Of a DNA stretch of 54,405 nt, positions 15,296 to 23,597 are shown one piece after another. The notes below the pieces were generated by a model. That model worked only from the letters and a program-made list of their open reading frames with translations. It ran no database searches and had not been told where the DNA came from. Every line of letters begins with the position of its first letter. The stretch's first letter is position 1. Source of the DNA: Pseudomonadota bacterium (lineage in GTDB: Bacteria; Pseudomonadota; Alphaproteobacteria; Sphingomonadales; Sphingomonadaceae); NCBI GenBank assembly GCA_023416515.1, contig JAEZHP010000129.1, forward strand, positions 1 to 54,405, in the 5' to 3' direction. A program made the translations under genes and the position numbers.

Positions 15296-17374
15296 TTACC
15301 AGATATGGACGCGCTGCTCAGGCGGCAGATAGAGCTCGTCGTCCGGGGTCACGTTGAACGCGCGGTACCAGGCGTCGATGTTCCGAACCGCGCCGTTCAC
15401 GCGATACTCGTCCGGGCTGTGCGGGTCGGTCAGCACCTGCTGGCGCTTGGCGCCCTCGCGCTGCTTGCTCCGCCACACCTGGGCCCAGGACAGGAAGAAG
15501 CGCTGGTCGCCGGTCAGGCCGTTGATCACCGGCGGCTCGCCATGCTGCGCGACGTGGCGGCGATAGGCGGCATAGGCCATTTCGAGCCCGCCGAGGTCGC
15601 CGATATTCTCGCCCATGGTGAGCTGGCCGTTGACGTTGAGGCCGGGCAGCGGGCTGTACTGGCTGTACTGCTGGCCGAGACGAGTGGTGCGCTCGGTGAA
15701 GCGCTCGGCCGAGGCGGACGTCCACCAGTCGCGGACGCGGCCGGTCGGGTCGAAGCGGCGGCCCTGGTCGTCGAAGCCGTGGCCGATCTCGTGGCCGATC
15801 ACCGCGCCGATGGCTCCGTAATTCACCGCCGGATCCGCATTGGGATCGAAGAAGGGCGGCTGGAGGATTCCGGCCGGGAAGGTGATCTGGTTCATCAGCG
15901 GGTTGTAGGACGCGTTGATGATCTGCGGGTTCATGCCCCACAGGCGGCGGTCGACCGGGTTGGGGAAGCGCGACAGCTGCAGGTTCCAGCCGAACTCGGC
16001 GGCCCGAACCATGTTGCCGAGCAGGTCGCCGCGGTCGACCTGGTAGTTGGAATAGTCGATCCACACCTCGGGATGGCCGATGCGCGGCTCGAACGCGTCG
16101 AGCTTTGCGAGCGCCTGGGTGCGGGTCTCGGCGTCCATCCAGTCGAGGTTGCGCAGGCGCTCAGCGAAGGCGGTGCGCAGGTTGCCGATGAGCTCGTCCA
16201 TCTGGCGGCGGCTCTCGGCCGGGAAGTGACGCTCGACATAGATCCGGCCGACGGCCTCGCCGAGGGCGCCGTTGACCAGGCCGAGGCCGCGCTTCCAGCG
16301 GTCGCGCTGCTGCTGCTGGCCGCTGAGAGTGCGGTTGAAGAAGTTGAACTTCGCCTCGTCAAAGGCACGCGGCAGATAATTGGCGTAGCTGTTGATGAAG
16401 TGGAAGGCGAGATAGTCCTTCCAGGTGTCGAGAGGGACGTCGTCGAGAAGGCGGCCGATGCCCTGGATGGCGGTCGTCTGCGTTGCGATCACGGTCTGGG
16501 CGCCGGCGAGGCCGCGGCGCTGAAGGAAGGTGTCCCACTGGAATTGCGGCGCCAGCTCCATGAGCTGGGCGCGGGTCATCGGGTTGTTGATCGCGGCGAT
16601 GTCGCGGCTGCGCTCCGGCGTCCAGTGAGCCTCGGCGATCCGGCGCTCGAGAGCGATGATCCGGTCCGCCCGAGCGGCGGCGTCCGGGATGCCGGCGAGG
16701 GTGTGGAGCTGGATGATGTAATCGCGATAGGCGGCGCGGTAGCGGTCATATTCCGCGCCCTCGCGCAGATAGTAATCGCGGTTCGGCATGCCGAGACCGC
16801 CCTGGCCCGCGACCGCGGTGTAATGGGTCGGATCGGCGAGGTTCGGAATGATTCCGACGCCGACGGGGGACTGGAAGCCGGGCGTCGCGAAGGTGGCAAG
16901 CAGCTGGTCGCGGTTGCTGATTCCGGAGATCCGCTGGAGATAGGGCTGGAGCGGCGCCGTGCCCCGAGCCTCGATCCCGGCCTCGTCCATCCATGCCGCG
17001 TAGAAATCGCCGACCTTGCGCTGGCCCGGATCATTGGACGCGGCGGCGTCGGTGACGATCGCGCGGAGCTGCTGCTCGATATCTTCGGACAGGGCGGTCC
17101 AGAGGCTCCAGCTGGTGCGGTCGGCGGGGATCTCGGTCGAGTTCAGCCAGGTGCCGTTGGCGTAGCGGTAGAAATCATCGCCCGGATCGACGGCGGCGTC
17201 GCGCGCGGCGAGGTCGATGCCGAAGGTCCCGTAGCGCGGCTGGGTGCGCGCGGCTGCCGTCGGGGCGGCCTGCGGCGGGCGCGCCCCCGCGCTGCTCCGC
17301 TGCGCCTGCGCGAAGGCCGGCGCGGTGCCGGCAAGCAAAAGAATTGCGCAAAGCGCAAGGCGATGATTTTTCAT
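15296..17374 (-). CDS. M13 family metallopeptidase (neprilysin/PepO-like), copy 2
   Basis: This 692-aa paralogue of the neighbouring gene has the same domain plan. The signal peptide is MKNHRLALCAILLLAGTAPAFAQ, followed by an Ala/Pro/Gln linker and the M13 domain starting GIDLAARDAAVDPGDDFYRYANGTW. Catalytic residues lie in HEIGHGFDDQGRRFD and ENIGDLGG, and the C-terminus is WYRAFNVTPDDELYLPPEQRVHIW. GGAGGGG lies 7 nt before the ATG. Keeping two full-length, clearly diverged copies suggests different peptide preferences. Confidence 0.95.
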   Translation of the reverse strand: MKNHRLALCAILLLAGTAPAFAQAQRSSAGARPPQAAPTAAARTQPRYGTFGIDLAARDAAVDPGDDFYRYANGTWLNSTEIPADRTSWSLWTALSEDIEQQLRAIVTDAAASNDPGQRKVGDFYAAWMDEAGIEARGTAPLQPYLQRISGISNRDQLLATFATPGFQSPVGVGIIPNLADPTHYTAVAGQGGLGMPNRDYYLREGAEYDRYRAAYRDYIIQLHTLAGIPDAAARADRIIALERRIAEAHWTPERSRDIAAINNPMTRAQLMELAPQFQWDTFLQRRGLAGAQTVIATQTTAIQGIGRLLDDVPLDTWKDYLAFHFINSYANYLPRAFDEAKFNFFNRTLSGQQQQRDRWKRGLGLVNGALGEAVGRIYVERHFPAESRRQMDELIGNLRTAFAERLRNLDWMDAETRTQALAKLDAFEPRIGHPEVWIDYSNYQVDRGDLLGNMVRAAEFGWNLQLSRFPNPVDRRLWGMNPQIINASYNPLMNQITFPAGILQPPFFDPNADPAVNYGAIGAVIGHEIGHGFDDQGRRFDPTGRVRDWWTSASAERFTERTTRLGQQYSQYSPLPGLNVNGQLTMGENIGDLGGLEMAYAAYRRHVAQHGEPPVINGLTGDQRFFLSWAQVWRSKQREGAKRQQVLTDPHSPDEYRVNGAVRNIDAWYRAFNVTPDDELYLPPEQRVHIW

Positions 17375-17459
17375 GATAATCCCCTCCGGTCAGATCAGGG
17401 GATCAGCCTTTGCGATTCGCGACGAGTCGCGCAAGCAAAATCCGTATTAGCGACTTAAC

Positions 17460-18347
17460 TCACCGTCCGACCGGATGAGTGGAGGGGCCTTGGGTCAGCT
17501 CGCTTATTCCTTCGCCGGTGACTCCCCACATGCGCACCGCGCCGGTGCCGGTGGCGACCGCAAGCGGACGTCCGCTCCACAAGGAGAGGAACACGAACAG
17601 CTCGCCGGGGATCACGGAGTCGCGGGCGTTGACCACCAGCGGGCGTGGGCGCTGGCCGGCGGCGGCCGGAGTGAGGCGCAGCTCGGTGCACTCGTCGGCG
17701 AGGGCGACGGTCTGCCCGACGGTGCCGTCGGCCGCGACCTCCGTCCGGTAATGGCCGCCGGCCGGAACCGTCTCGGCCGCCATGCGCGGGCTGAGGCGAT
17801 AGACCAGCACGGGAGCATCGGCGGACGCGGGCGGAAGGATGATGGTGTTGAAGTCACTGCCGGTGCCGCAAACCGGGCGGTCGAGATCGCCGACCGCCGC
17901 GTGGGCGCGGGCCATGCGCAAGGCATTGCCGGTCAGCGCCGGGCGGCTGCCCGCCTCGAAGACCTGCGGCGAGACAGCGCGGCCGCCGAGCATCTGGCTT
18001 CGGTAGACGGCCGAATAATTGTCCCCCTCGCGGGCGTAATAAGTGACGGTGAGGCCGTTGCCCTCCGGCTCGGCGACCCAACCGGTGATCCCCGCTGCCG
18101 CCGGGTCCGGAATTCGGCTCAGCATGTCGCGCGTGGTGACGGCGCCGGCGCGGTCGATCGCTGCGATGAGGCGGCCGCGGCGGATCGACTCCGCGATGGC
18201 CGCACGATGGGCGGCGGTAAGCTGAAGCGGCGGAGCGGCTGGCGGAGCGGCGACCTGCGCCTTGGTCCGAGCCGCAGTCCCTCCCTGCTGGGCGAGGGCC
18301 GGCGCGGCAACGGCCGCGACCGCGGCGAGCAGGAGGAGCTTGCGCAT
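17460..18347 (-). CDS. Exported protein of unknown function
   Basis: This 295-aa protein has a clear signal peptide (MRKLLLLAAVAAVAAPALAQ). The mature part shows no family I recognise. It contains a helical stretch (LTAAHRAAIAESIRRGRLIAAID), a Tyr-rich segment (VTYYAREGDNYSAVYRSQM), a single Cys in DRPVCGTGSDFN and another in ADECTELRL, which could form a disulfide. The ATG at 18347 is preferred because AAGGGA lies 8 nt upstream; the ATG at 18356 touches that site. It lies upstream of the M13 pair on the same strand, with an 85-nt gap. Confidence 0.75.
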   Translation of the reverse strand: MRKLLLLAAVAAVAAPALAQQGGTAARTKAQVAAPPAAPPLQLTAAHRAAIAESIRRGRLIAAIDRAGAVTTRDMLSRIPDPAAAGITGWVAEPEGNGLTVTYYAREGDNYSAVYRSQMLGGRAVSPQVFEAGSRPALTGNALRMARAHAAVGDLDRPVCGTGSDFNTIILPPASADAPVLVYRLSPRMAAETVPAGGHYRTEVAADGTVGQTVALADECTELRLTPAAAGQRPRPLVVNARDSVIPGELFVFLSLWSGRPLAVATGTGAVRMWGVTGEGISELTQGPSTHPVGR

Positions 18348-18435
18348 GTCGATCATCCCTTAAATCGTTGAATCGGCTTAGGCCCCGGCTCGTTGCCGGG
18401 CAAGTTGCGCGCTTTGGCTGTCGCCAGCATGAACG

Positions 18436-20928
18436 TCACAATTGTCTGAGAGCCTGCGCCGGCCGCGCCGCTAGGGCGGGGAGCGAGCCGACGAGGCCGA
18501 GGAGCGTGGTCAAACCCGCGCCGGCGGCAAGCGTTCCGAACACGGTTCCCCAATCGGGCCCCCAAGGCAGCTCGAACAGCTCGACCACGACATACCAGCC
18601 GGCGCCCGCGCCGAGCGCGAGGGCGAGCGCCGCGAGGATCAAGGCGAGCAGGCCGAACTCCATCGCCTGCATGAGGAGGATCCGGCCGCGGGTCGCGCCG
18701 AGAAGCTTGAGGAGCACGCTGTCGTAGATGCGCGCTCTCCGGGAGGCGGCGAGTGCGCCGATGAGGACCGCGATCCCGGCGAGGATCGCCACCGCACCAG
18801 CCGCGCGCACCGCGGCTGCGAGCTGTTCCATGATCCGGGCGACATCCGCCACGACGTCCTGGATCCGGACCGCGGACACGCTCGGGAAGCGGCGGTTTAG
18901 CGCCCGGGCGAATGCCGTCTCCTGCTCATGGCCCATGTAGGCGGTGCCCATCAGGCTGTGCGGCGCGCCTTCAAACGCGCCGGGCGAGAAGATGATGACG
19001 AAGTTCAGGCTCATCCGCGACCAGTCCACTTCGCGCAAATTTGCGATTCGAGCAGTGATCTCGCGGCCGAGCACCGAGACGGTGATGGTATCGCCGACGC
19101 TCAAGCCGGCGGCGCGGGCATTCTCGGCGTCGAGCGAGACCAGCGGGTCGCCGCGATAATCGGGCGACCACCAATGGCCTTCGACGATCCGGCTGCCCGG
19201 CGGCGGGGCAGAGGCGAAACTGAGATTGCGGTCGCCGCGGAGGAACCAGGCGCCCTCGGGAAGCTCCGCCATGTCGGCGACCCGGCGCCCGCCGATCGCG
19301 GTGACTGTGGCGCGAAGGGTCGGCATCAGCTCGAGCCGGGCACCGGGCGCGGCTTCCGCCGCCACCGCGCGCAAGTCGGAAAGGCCATTGGAGGGCACGT
19401 CGAGAAGGAAGAAATTCGGCGCTCGCTCGGGGATGGTCGAGCGGATCTGGCCTGTCAGGTTGGTCTCGATCACGGCAAGCGTCGTGACGAGCGTGAAGCC
19501 GAGGCCGAGCGCGACGACCAGCCGGCCGGTGGGAGCACCAGGGCGGTGCAGATTGGCGAGAGCGAGGCGAAGCAGGGGGCTCCTCGGCCTCGGCAGGGCG
19601 GCCACCGAGCGTCGGACCAGCCAGCCGAGCAACGCGAGAAGCAGGAGCAGGGCGAGGCAGGCGAGGATGAAGCCGGCCGCGAACATCCGTTCGGGCGCGG
19701 TCGCGACGGCGATCGCGACGATCGAGCAGCCCGCCGCGATGCTCCCGGCATAGGCCCACCAAGGCGCACCCGGCTGAGCGCTCAAGCCGGCGCCGCGAAG
19801 GAGCGATGCGGCAGGCACAGTCCGGGCACGGGCGAGTGGGACCAGAGCGAAGGCGAGCGCCGCGAGCAGGCCGTAGCCGGCGGCGAGCAGCAGTGGAAAG
19901 GCGTAGAGATCGCCATTCGCGGGCACGGGCAGAAGGTCGCCGGCGAACGCCGAGACGATCGCCGGGACGAACGCTCCGACGGCGAGGCCGGCGAGCAGTG
20001 CGGCAGCGGCGACGATGGCGATCTGGACGAGATAGAGACGGAAGATGGTCGCCGAGGTCGCGCCCAAGGTCTTGAGCATTGCGATGCTCTCGCGCTTGCC
20101 GTCGAGATAGGAGGCGACTCCGTTGCCGACTCCGATCCCGGCGACGATCAGCGCGCTGAGTCCGACCAGGGTGAGAAACTGGCCGAGCCGCTCGAGGAAG
20201 CGGCGCGTGCCGGGCGCGGCGTTGAGGCGGTTCTCCACCTTGAGGCCCGCGGCCGGAAAGGCCTGGTCGAGGCGTCGGCCGATCTCCGCCAGATCGGCGC
20301 CGGCGGGGATCCGAATTCGGTAGGCGGAGATGTAGAGGCTGCCGGGCTGGACGAGACCGGTCGCGGCAAGGCCGGCTCGGTCGACCATCGCGGTCGGGCC
20401 GAGCGCGAAGCCCTGGCTCACCCGGTCCGGCTCCTGGGCGATGACTCCGATCACGCGCAGATCGGCATTGCCGATCCGAAGCGAGTCGCCGACTCCGACT
20501 CCAAGGCGCTCGGCCAGTTCGGGTCCGATCGCGACCTGGTTGAGGGTCGGCCGATCGGTGAGTGCGCCGGAGCGAAGGCGCAAGTCACCGTAGAGCGGAT
20601 AGAGGCTGTCGATGCCCTTCAGCTCGACGAGCAGCGGATCGCCGCCGCGCGCCGGAATCGCCATCGCGCGCATTCGAGTGAAGTGGCTGACCTCGCCCTC
20701 GGCGCGGAAGGCGGCGAGTTCCTCGGGCGTTGCCTCGCGCTGGTTGAGCTCGACCTGGACGTCGCCTCCGAGGATGGCCTGACCCTGGTCGGCGAGGCCG
20801 TCGAGCACTGCCGAGGTGAGGCTGCCCACCCCGGCCAGAGCCGCCACGCCGAGGAACAGGCAGATGGCAAGGAGACGAAGCCCCGTCAGTCCGCCGCGCA
20901 AATCGCGCAGGGCGAGGCGAAGGATCAT
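18436..20928 (-). CDS. ybbP: ABC transporter permease, YbbP/FtsX-like
   Basis: This 830-aa permease has two FtsX-like blocks. A first transmembrane helix (LRLLAICLFLGVAALAGVGSLT) precedes a periplasmic MacB-like domain. Helix clusters follow at about residues 260-400 (FLTLVGLSALIVAGIGVGNGV) and near the C-terminus, with a second periplasmic domain between them. This is the YbbP layout, and its partner ATPase lies directly upstream, as in E. coli tesA-ybbA-ybbP. The ATG at 20928 is preceded by GGGAGG at 8-nt spacing, and that site is the outer arm of the palindromic element at 20937-21070. The substrate is unknown; lipid or lipoprotein handling is a guess from the family. Confidence 0.9.
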   Translation of the reverse strand: MILRLALRDLRGGLTGLRLLAICLFLGVAALAGVGSLTSAVLDGLADQGQAILGGDVQVELNQREATPEELAAFRAEGEVSHFTRMRAMAIPARGGDPLLVELKGIDSLYPLYGDLRLRSGALTDRPTLNQVAIGPELAERLGVGVGDSLRIGNADLRVIGVIAQEPDRVSQGFALGPTAMVDRAGLAATGLVQPGSLYISAYRIRIPAGADLAEIGRRLDQAFPAAGLKVENRLNAAPGTRRFLERLGQFLTLVGLSALIVAGIGVGNGVASYLDGKRESIAMLKTLGATSATIFRLYLVQIAIVAAAALLAGLAVGAFVPAIVSAFAGDLLPVPANGDLYAFPLLLAAGYGLLAALAFALVPLARARTVPAASLLRGAGLSAQPGAPWWAYAGSIAAGCSIVAIAVATAPERMFAAGFILACLALLLLLALLGWLVRRSVAALPRPRSPLLRLALANLHRPGAPTGRLVVALGLGFTLVTTLAVIETNLTGQIRSTIPERAPNFFLLDVPSNGLSDLRAVAAEAAPGARLELMPTLRATVTAIGGRRVADMAELPEGAWFLRGDRNLSFASAPPPGSRIVEGHWWSPDYRGDPLVSLDAENARAAGLSVGDTITVSVLGREITARIANLREVDWSRMSLNFVIIFSPGAFEGAPHSLMGTAYMGHEQETAFARALNRRFPSVSAVRIQDVVADVARIMEQLAAAVRAAGAVAILAGIAVLIGALAASRRARIYDSVLLKLLGATRGRILLMQAMEFGLLALILAALALALGAGAGWYVVVELFELPWGPDWGTVFGTLAAGAGLTTLLGLVGSLPALAARPAQALRQL

Positions 20929-20936
20929 CGATTTAT

Positions 20937-21070
20937 CCTCCCTGTGAAGCGCAGCTTCATGGGGAGGGGGACCGCCGAAGGCGGTGGAGGGGCTTCAGCG
21001 CGGGTCCCGACTAGCCCCTCCACCATGCTACGCATGGTCCCCCTCCCCATCGCCTTCGGCGACAGGGAGG
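20937..21070. repeat. 134-bp nested palindromic element (MITE-like) overlapping the ABC operon
   Basis: Three pairs of long-range complementary arms nest inside each other: CCTCCCTGT (20937) with ACAGGGAGG (21062), ATGGGGAGGGGG (20959) with CCCCCTCCCCAT (21039), and GGAGGGGC (20986) with GCCCCTCC (21014). Between the arms sit four small hairpins with 3-nt loops: GAAGC-gca-GCTTC, ACCGCC-gaa-GGCGGT, ACCATGC-tac-GCATGGT and CGCC-ttc-GGCG. They differ from one another in sequence but are all self-complementary. The element contains the stop codon (21028-21030) and last 13 sense codons of the ATPase gene, and its other end supplies the permease ribosome-binding site. Confidence 0.85.
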
Positions 21071-21753
21071 ATTTCGCTGTTCCTGACGATCCGCCCGTCG
21101 GCCATTTCGAGAACTCTCGCGCAGCGGACGGCGAGAGCGGGGTCGTGGGTGATGACGAACAGGGTGGCGCCGGTGTCGCGCTGGCGCTGGAAGAGAAGGT
21201 CGAGGATTGCGGCGCCGGTGGCGGCGTCGAGATTTCCGGTCGGCTCGTCGGCGAAGAGGATCGCGGGGCGCGGAGCGAGCGCCCGGGCGATCGCGCCCCG
21301 TTGCTGCTCGCCGCCCGACAATTGCGCGGGGTAATGGCCGACACGATGGCCCAGGCCGACCGCCTCAAGCTCCGCGGCGGCCCGGTCGAAGGCGTCGGCG
21401 GCGCCGGCAAGCTCGAGCGGCACCGCGACATTCTCCAGCGCGGTCATGGTCGGCAGCAGGTGGAAGGCCTGGAGGACGATGCCGATTCGGCCGCGGCGCG
21501 CCCTGGCGAGACCATCCTCGCTCTCGCCGGTGAAATCGCGCCCGGCGATCCGGATCGTTCCGCCGCTGGGGCGCTCCATTCCGGAAAGCACCGCCATCAG
21601 CGACGATTTGCCGGATCCCGAGGGGCCGAGCAGAGCCACCGTCTCGCCCTCTGCGATCCGGAGGTCGACTCCGCGCAGGATTTCGACCGGAGCGGCGCGT
21701 GTGCCCAGGGACAGCGTGACTTGGGAGGCGTCGATGACGTAAGGCGCGGTCAT
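21028..21753 (-). CDS. ybbA: ABC transporter ATP-binding protein, YbbA/LolD-like
   Basis: This 241-aa ATPase has Walker A GPSGSGKSS, Q-loop in IVLQAFHLLP, signature LSGGEQQRGAIARAL, Walker B AILFADEPTGNLD and switch His in VITHDP. It groups with the LolD/MacB/YbbA class that pairs with FtsX-like permeases, and it precedes such a permease. The last 13 residues (PVAEGDGEGDHA with the preceding Leu) are encoded by the palindromic element at 20937-21070, so the natural C-terminus appears replaced. The ATG at 21753 overlaps the start codon of the divergent esterase through a CATG palindrome; a TTG 12 nt upstream is a less likely start. Confidence 0.93.
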   Translation of the reverse strand: MTAPYVIDASQVTLSLGTRAAPVEILRGVDLRIAEGETVALLGPSGSGKSSLMAVLSGMERPSGGTIRIAGRDFTGESEDGLARARRGRIGIVLQAFHLLPTMTALENVAVPLELAGAADAFDRAAAELEAVGLGHRVGHYPAQLSGGEQQRGAIARALAPRPAILFADEPTGNLDAATGAAILDLLFQRQRDTGATLFVITHDPALAVRCARVLEMADGRIVRNSEILPVAEGDGEGDHA

Positions 21754-22441
21754 GCGGTCCGGCAAAGAAAAGGAAGGCGAGGCGGCGCTTTATGGGAGGC
21801 GCGGCTTCCTTGTCCATGGCGCGCTGGCCGCACTGGCCGTGCCGATCGCCGCCGCGGCGCAGGATCGACCCGCGCCCGGGGACGAGGTCCACATATTCGC
21901 TCTGGGCGACAGCCTCACCGCCGGCTTCGGACTTCCGCGCGAGCTCGGTTTCGTGCCGCAGCTCGAGGCGCACCTCCGACGCAACGGCGTTCCGGCGCGT
22001 GTCACCAATGCAGGCGTATCCGGGGATACGGCGGCGCAGGGGCTTCAGCGCCTTGCCTGGACGCTGGACGGGCTGCCCCGCAAGCCCGACCTCGCAATCG
22101 TCGCTCTTGGCGCCAACGACATGCTTCGCGGCCTGCCCGTGTCGCAGACCCGCGCCGCGCTCGATGCCATCCTCTTCGAGCTCGACCGGCGGGAAGTGAA
22201 GGCACTCGTCGCCGGAATGATCGCCGCGCCCAATCTCGGGCCGGATTATGCCCGGACCTATAATCCGATGTTCGCGGAACTGGCGCGTGCCCATGGCGCC
22301 GCTTTCCATCCTTTCTTCCTCGAAGGGGTCGCCGGGGATCGGGCACTCAACCAAGCCGACGGACTTCATCCCAATTTCCAGGGCGTGAAGCGGATCGTGA
22401 GCGCGATCACGCCGCGGGTGATCGAGGCGCTGGGCCGATAA
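21752..22441 (+). CDS. tesA: SGNH/GDSL esterase, TesA-like (arylesterase)
   Basis: This 229-aa exported hydrolase has the SGNH blocks FALGDSLTAGFG (Ser nucleophile), GVSGDT (Gly), LGANDMLRG (Asn) and DGLHPN (Asp/His). The N-terminus GRRGFLVHGALAALAVPIAAAA looks like a twin-arginine-type signal peptide. TesA-type enzymes hydrolyse thioesters, aryl esters and lysophospholipids in the periplasm. Divergent placement next to a ybbA-ybbP pair matches the E. coli order. The annotated ATG overlaps the divergent ATPase start, leaving no promoter room, so one of the two starts may lie further inside its gene. Confidence 0.9.
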   Translation: MRSGKEKEGEAALYGRRGFLVHGALAALAVPIAAAAQDRPAPGDEVHIFALGDSLTAGFGLPRELGFVPQLEAHLRRNGVPARVTNAGVSGDTAAQGLQRLAWTLDGLPRKPDLAIVALGANDMLRGLPVSQTRAALDAILFELDRREVKALVAGMIAAPNLGPDYARTYNPMFAELARAHGAAFHPFFLEGVAGDRALNQADGLHPNFQGVKRIVSAITPRVIEALGR

Positions 22442-22558
22442 GCGCTGCGGCATCTGTGTTGCGGGATCCGAAACAGCGAAGTGGCTAACCGGCGCCTTCC
22501 GTAACGGGCGATCTCCTGCCAAATCGACAGCAGCGCGTTCGCGCACCCAATTCTCGAC

Positions 22559-22572
22559 AGGAGGCCGTCATT
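22559..22572 (+). promoter_or_regulatory. Ribosome-binding site pointing to an ATT start codon for yceI
   Basis: AGGAGG (22559-22564) is followed by 5 nt and then ATT CGT AAA TTG. The next standard start, TTG at 22579, is 14 nt from the site and would remove the basic residues expected at the head of the signal peptide. Confidence 0.65.
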
Positions 22573-23199
22573 CGTAAATTGCTTCTCGCCGCCGGTTCCG
22601 CGGCATTCCTCGCCGCGGGCGCCCCGCTTCTCGTTTCCACCGCTCCCGCCGAGGCCGCGGCGACCGAACAGGCGGCACCTCAGGTCCGCTCGGGGGCCTA
22701 TGCGCTCGACAAGAGCCACGCCAAGATCGTGTGGTCGGTCTCGCACTTCGGCTTCTCGACCTATTATGGCGAGTTCACCGATTTCGACGCGCGCCTGACC
22801 CTCGACGCCGCCAATCCCGAGCGCAGCCGGCTCAACGTGACCGTCAACACGCCGTCCGTGGCCACCCATAACGACGCGCTCGACACGCACCTCAAGAATG
22901 CCGACTTCTTCGACGTCGCCAACCATCCGACGGCGACCTTCAACTCGACGTCGGTCCGCCGCACGGGAGCGACGACCGCGCAAGTCACCGGCGATTTCAC
23001 CATGCTCGGCCGAACCCGGCCGCTGACGCTCAACGTCACCCTCAACGCGGCCGGCGAGAATATGGGGGGAGTCTATACCGCCGGCTTCTCGGCCACCGGC
23101 ACGATCAAGCGCAGCGATTATGGAATGAACTACGCTCTGCCCGCGCTCGGCGACGAGATCGCGCTCCAGATCAGCGGCGAGTTCAACCTCGCCTCCTGA
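22570..23199 (+). CDS. YceI family periplasmic protein with probable ATT start
   Basis: YceI proteins form a lipocalin-like barrel that binds polyisoprenoids or other amphiphiles in the periplasm. With the ATT at 22570 read as Met, the protein is 209 aa and begins MRKLLLAAGSAAFLAAGAPLL, a standard signal peptide ending near AEAAA. The family core follows: YALDKSHAKIVWSVSHFGFSTYYGEF, NADFFDVANHPTATFNST, VTGDFTMLGRTRPLTLNVTL and a final DEIALQISGEFNL. An ideally spaced AGGAGG supports this start. A TTG at 22579 is the only standard alternative nearby. The family call is firm; the start codon is unusual. Confidence 0.93.
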   Translation: MRKLLLAAGSAAFLAAGAPLLVSTAPAEAAATEQAAPQVRSGAYALDKSHAKIVWSVSHFGFSTYYGEFTDFDARLTLDAANPERSRLNVTVNTPSVATHNDALDTHLKNADFFDVANHPTATFNSTSVRRTGATTAQVTGDFTMLGRTRPLTLNVTLNAAGENMGGVYTAGFSATGTIKRSDYGMNYALPALGDEIALQISGEFNLAS

Positions 23200-23207
23200 T
23201 CCCGCGT

Positions 23208-23597
23208 CTAGACCCGCTCCATCCGCGCGAAGGCGAGCTCGATCGTCTCGACGAGCACGCCTTCCGCGGTGGCATCGAGCAGACCGTAATGAAGCGCCGC
23301 CGGCCTCGCCCCAGCGAACCGCCAGGTGAGGATCGGGTTCATGTCCGCGCCGAGCATGGTGACGGTGACGGCGCGTGTCTTGGCGCCGCCGCCCCGCGTC
23401 TCCTCCCACCAATCGTGGAACGCGCGGTCGGCACTCGCCGCCCGCCGCAGAGTCAGAAGCGGCTCCGAGTCATATTCCGCAACGGCCGGCAAGCGCGGCA
23501 GGATGACCTGGCTGACCGTGCTCGAGTCGATTCCCCTGCCCAGGTCGACCCGGAAGTTGCGGGCAAGCGCGGGCCGCTGGTGCGGCGCGCGCGCCAT
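23208..23597 (-). CDS. gp19-like phage tail tube protein, short variant
   Basis: This 129-aa protein resembles the T4 gp19-like family (TIGR02241-type tail tube) found in phages and contractile injection systems. It keeps the N-terminal NFRVDLG, the central helix segment FHDWWEET, the strand TVTMLGADMNPILTWRF and the C-terminal ETIELAFARME. The front part lacks the FxEVSGL segment. Its ATG overlaps the stop of the preceding gp19-like gene (TGATG), so the two are coupled and may form a heteromeric tube. No sheath, baseplate, spike, terminator or AAA ATPase gene lies nearby. Confidence 0.8.
   Translation of the reverse strand: MARAPHQRPALARNFRVDLGRGIDSSTVSQVILPRLPAVAEYDSEPLLTLRRAASADRAFHDWWEETRGGGAKTRAVTVTMLGADMNPILTWRFAGARPAALHYGLLDATAEGVLVETIELAFARMERV

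Noticed and set aside
15305..17458. Open frame of 717 codons opposite the second M13 peptidase
   Set aside because: Shadow of a strongly supported peptidase gene.
18928..22263. Open frame of 1111 codons on the plus strand opposite ybbA/ybbP
   Set aside because: Its translation is Arg/Glu/Asp-rich low complexity across two well-supported minus-strand genes and the palindromic element.
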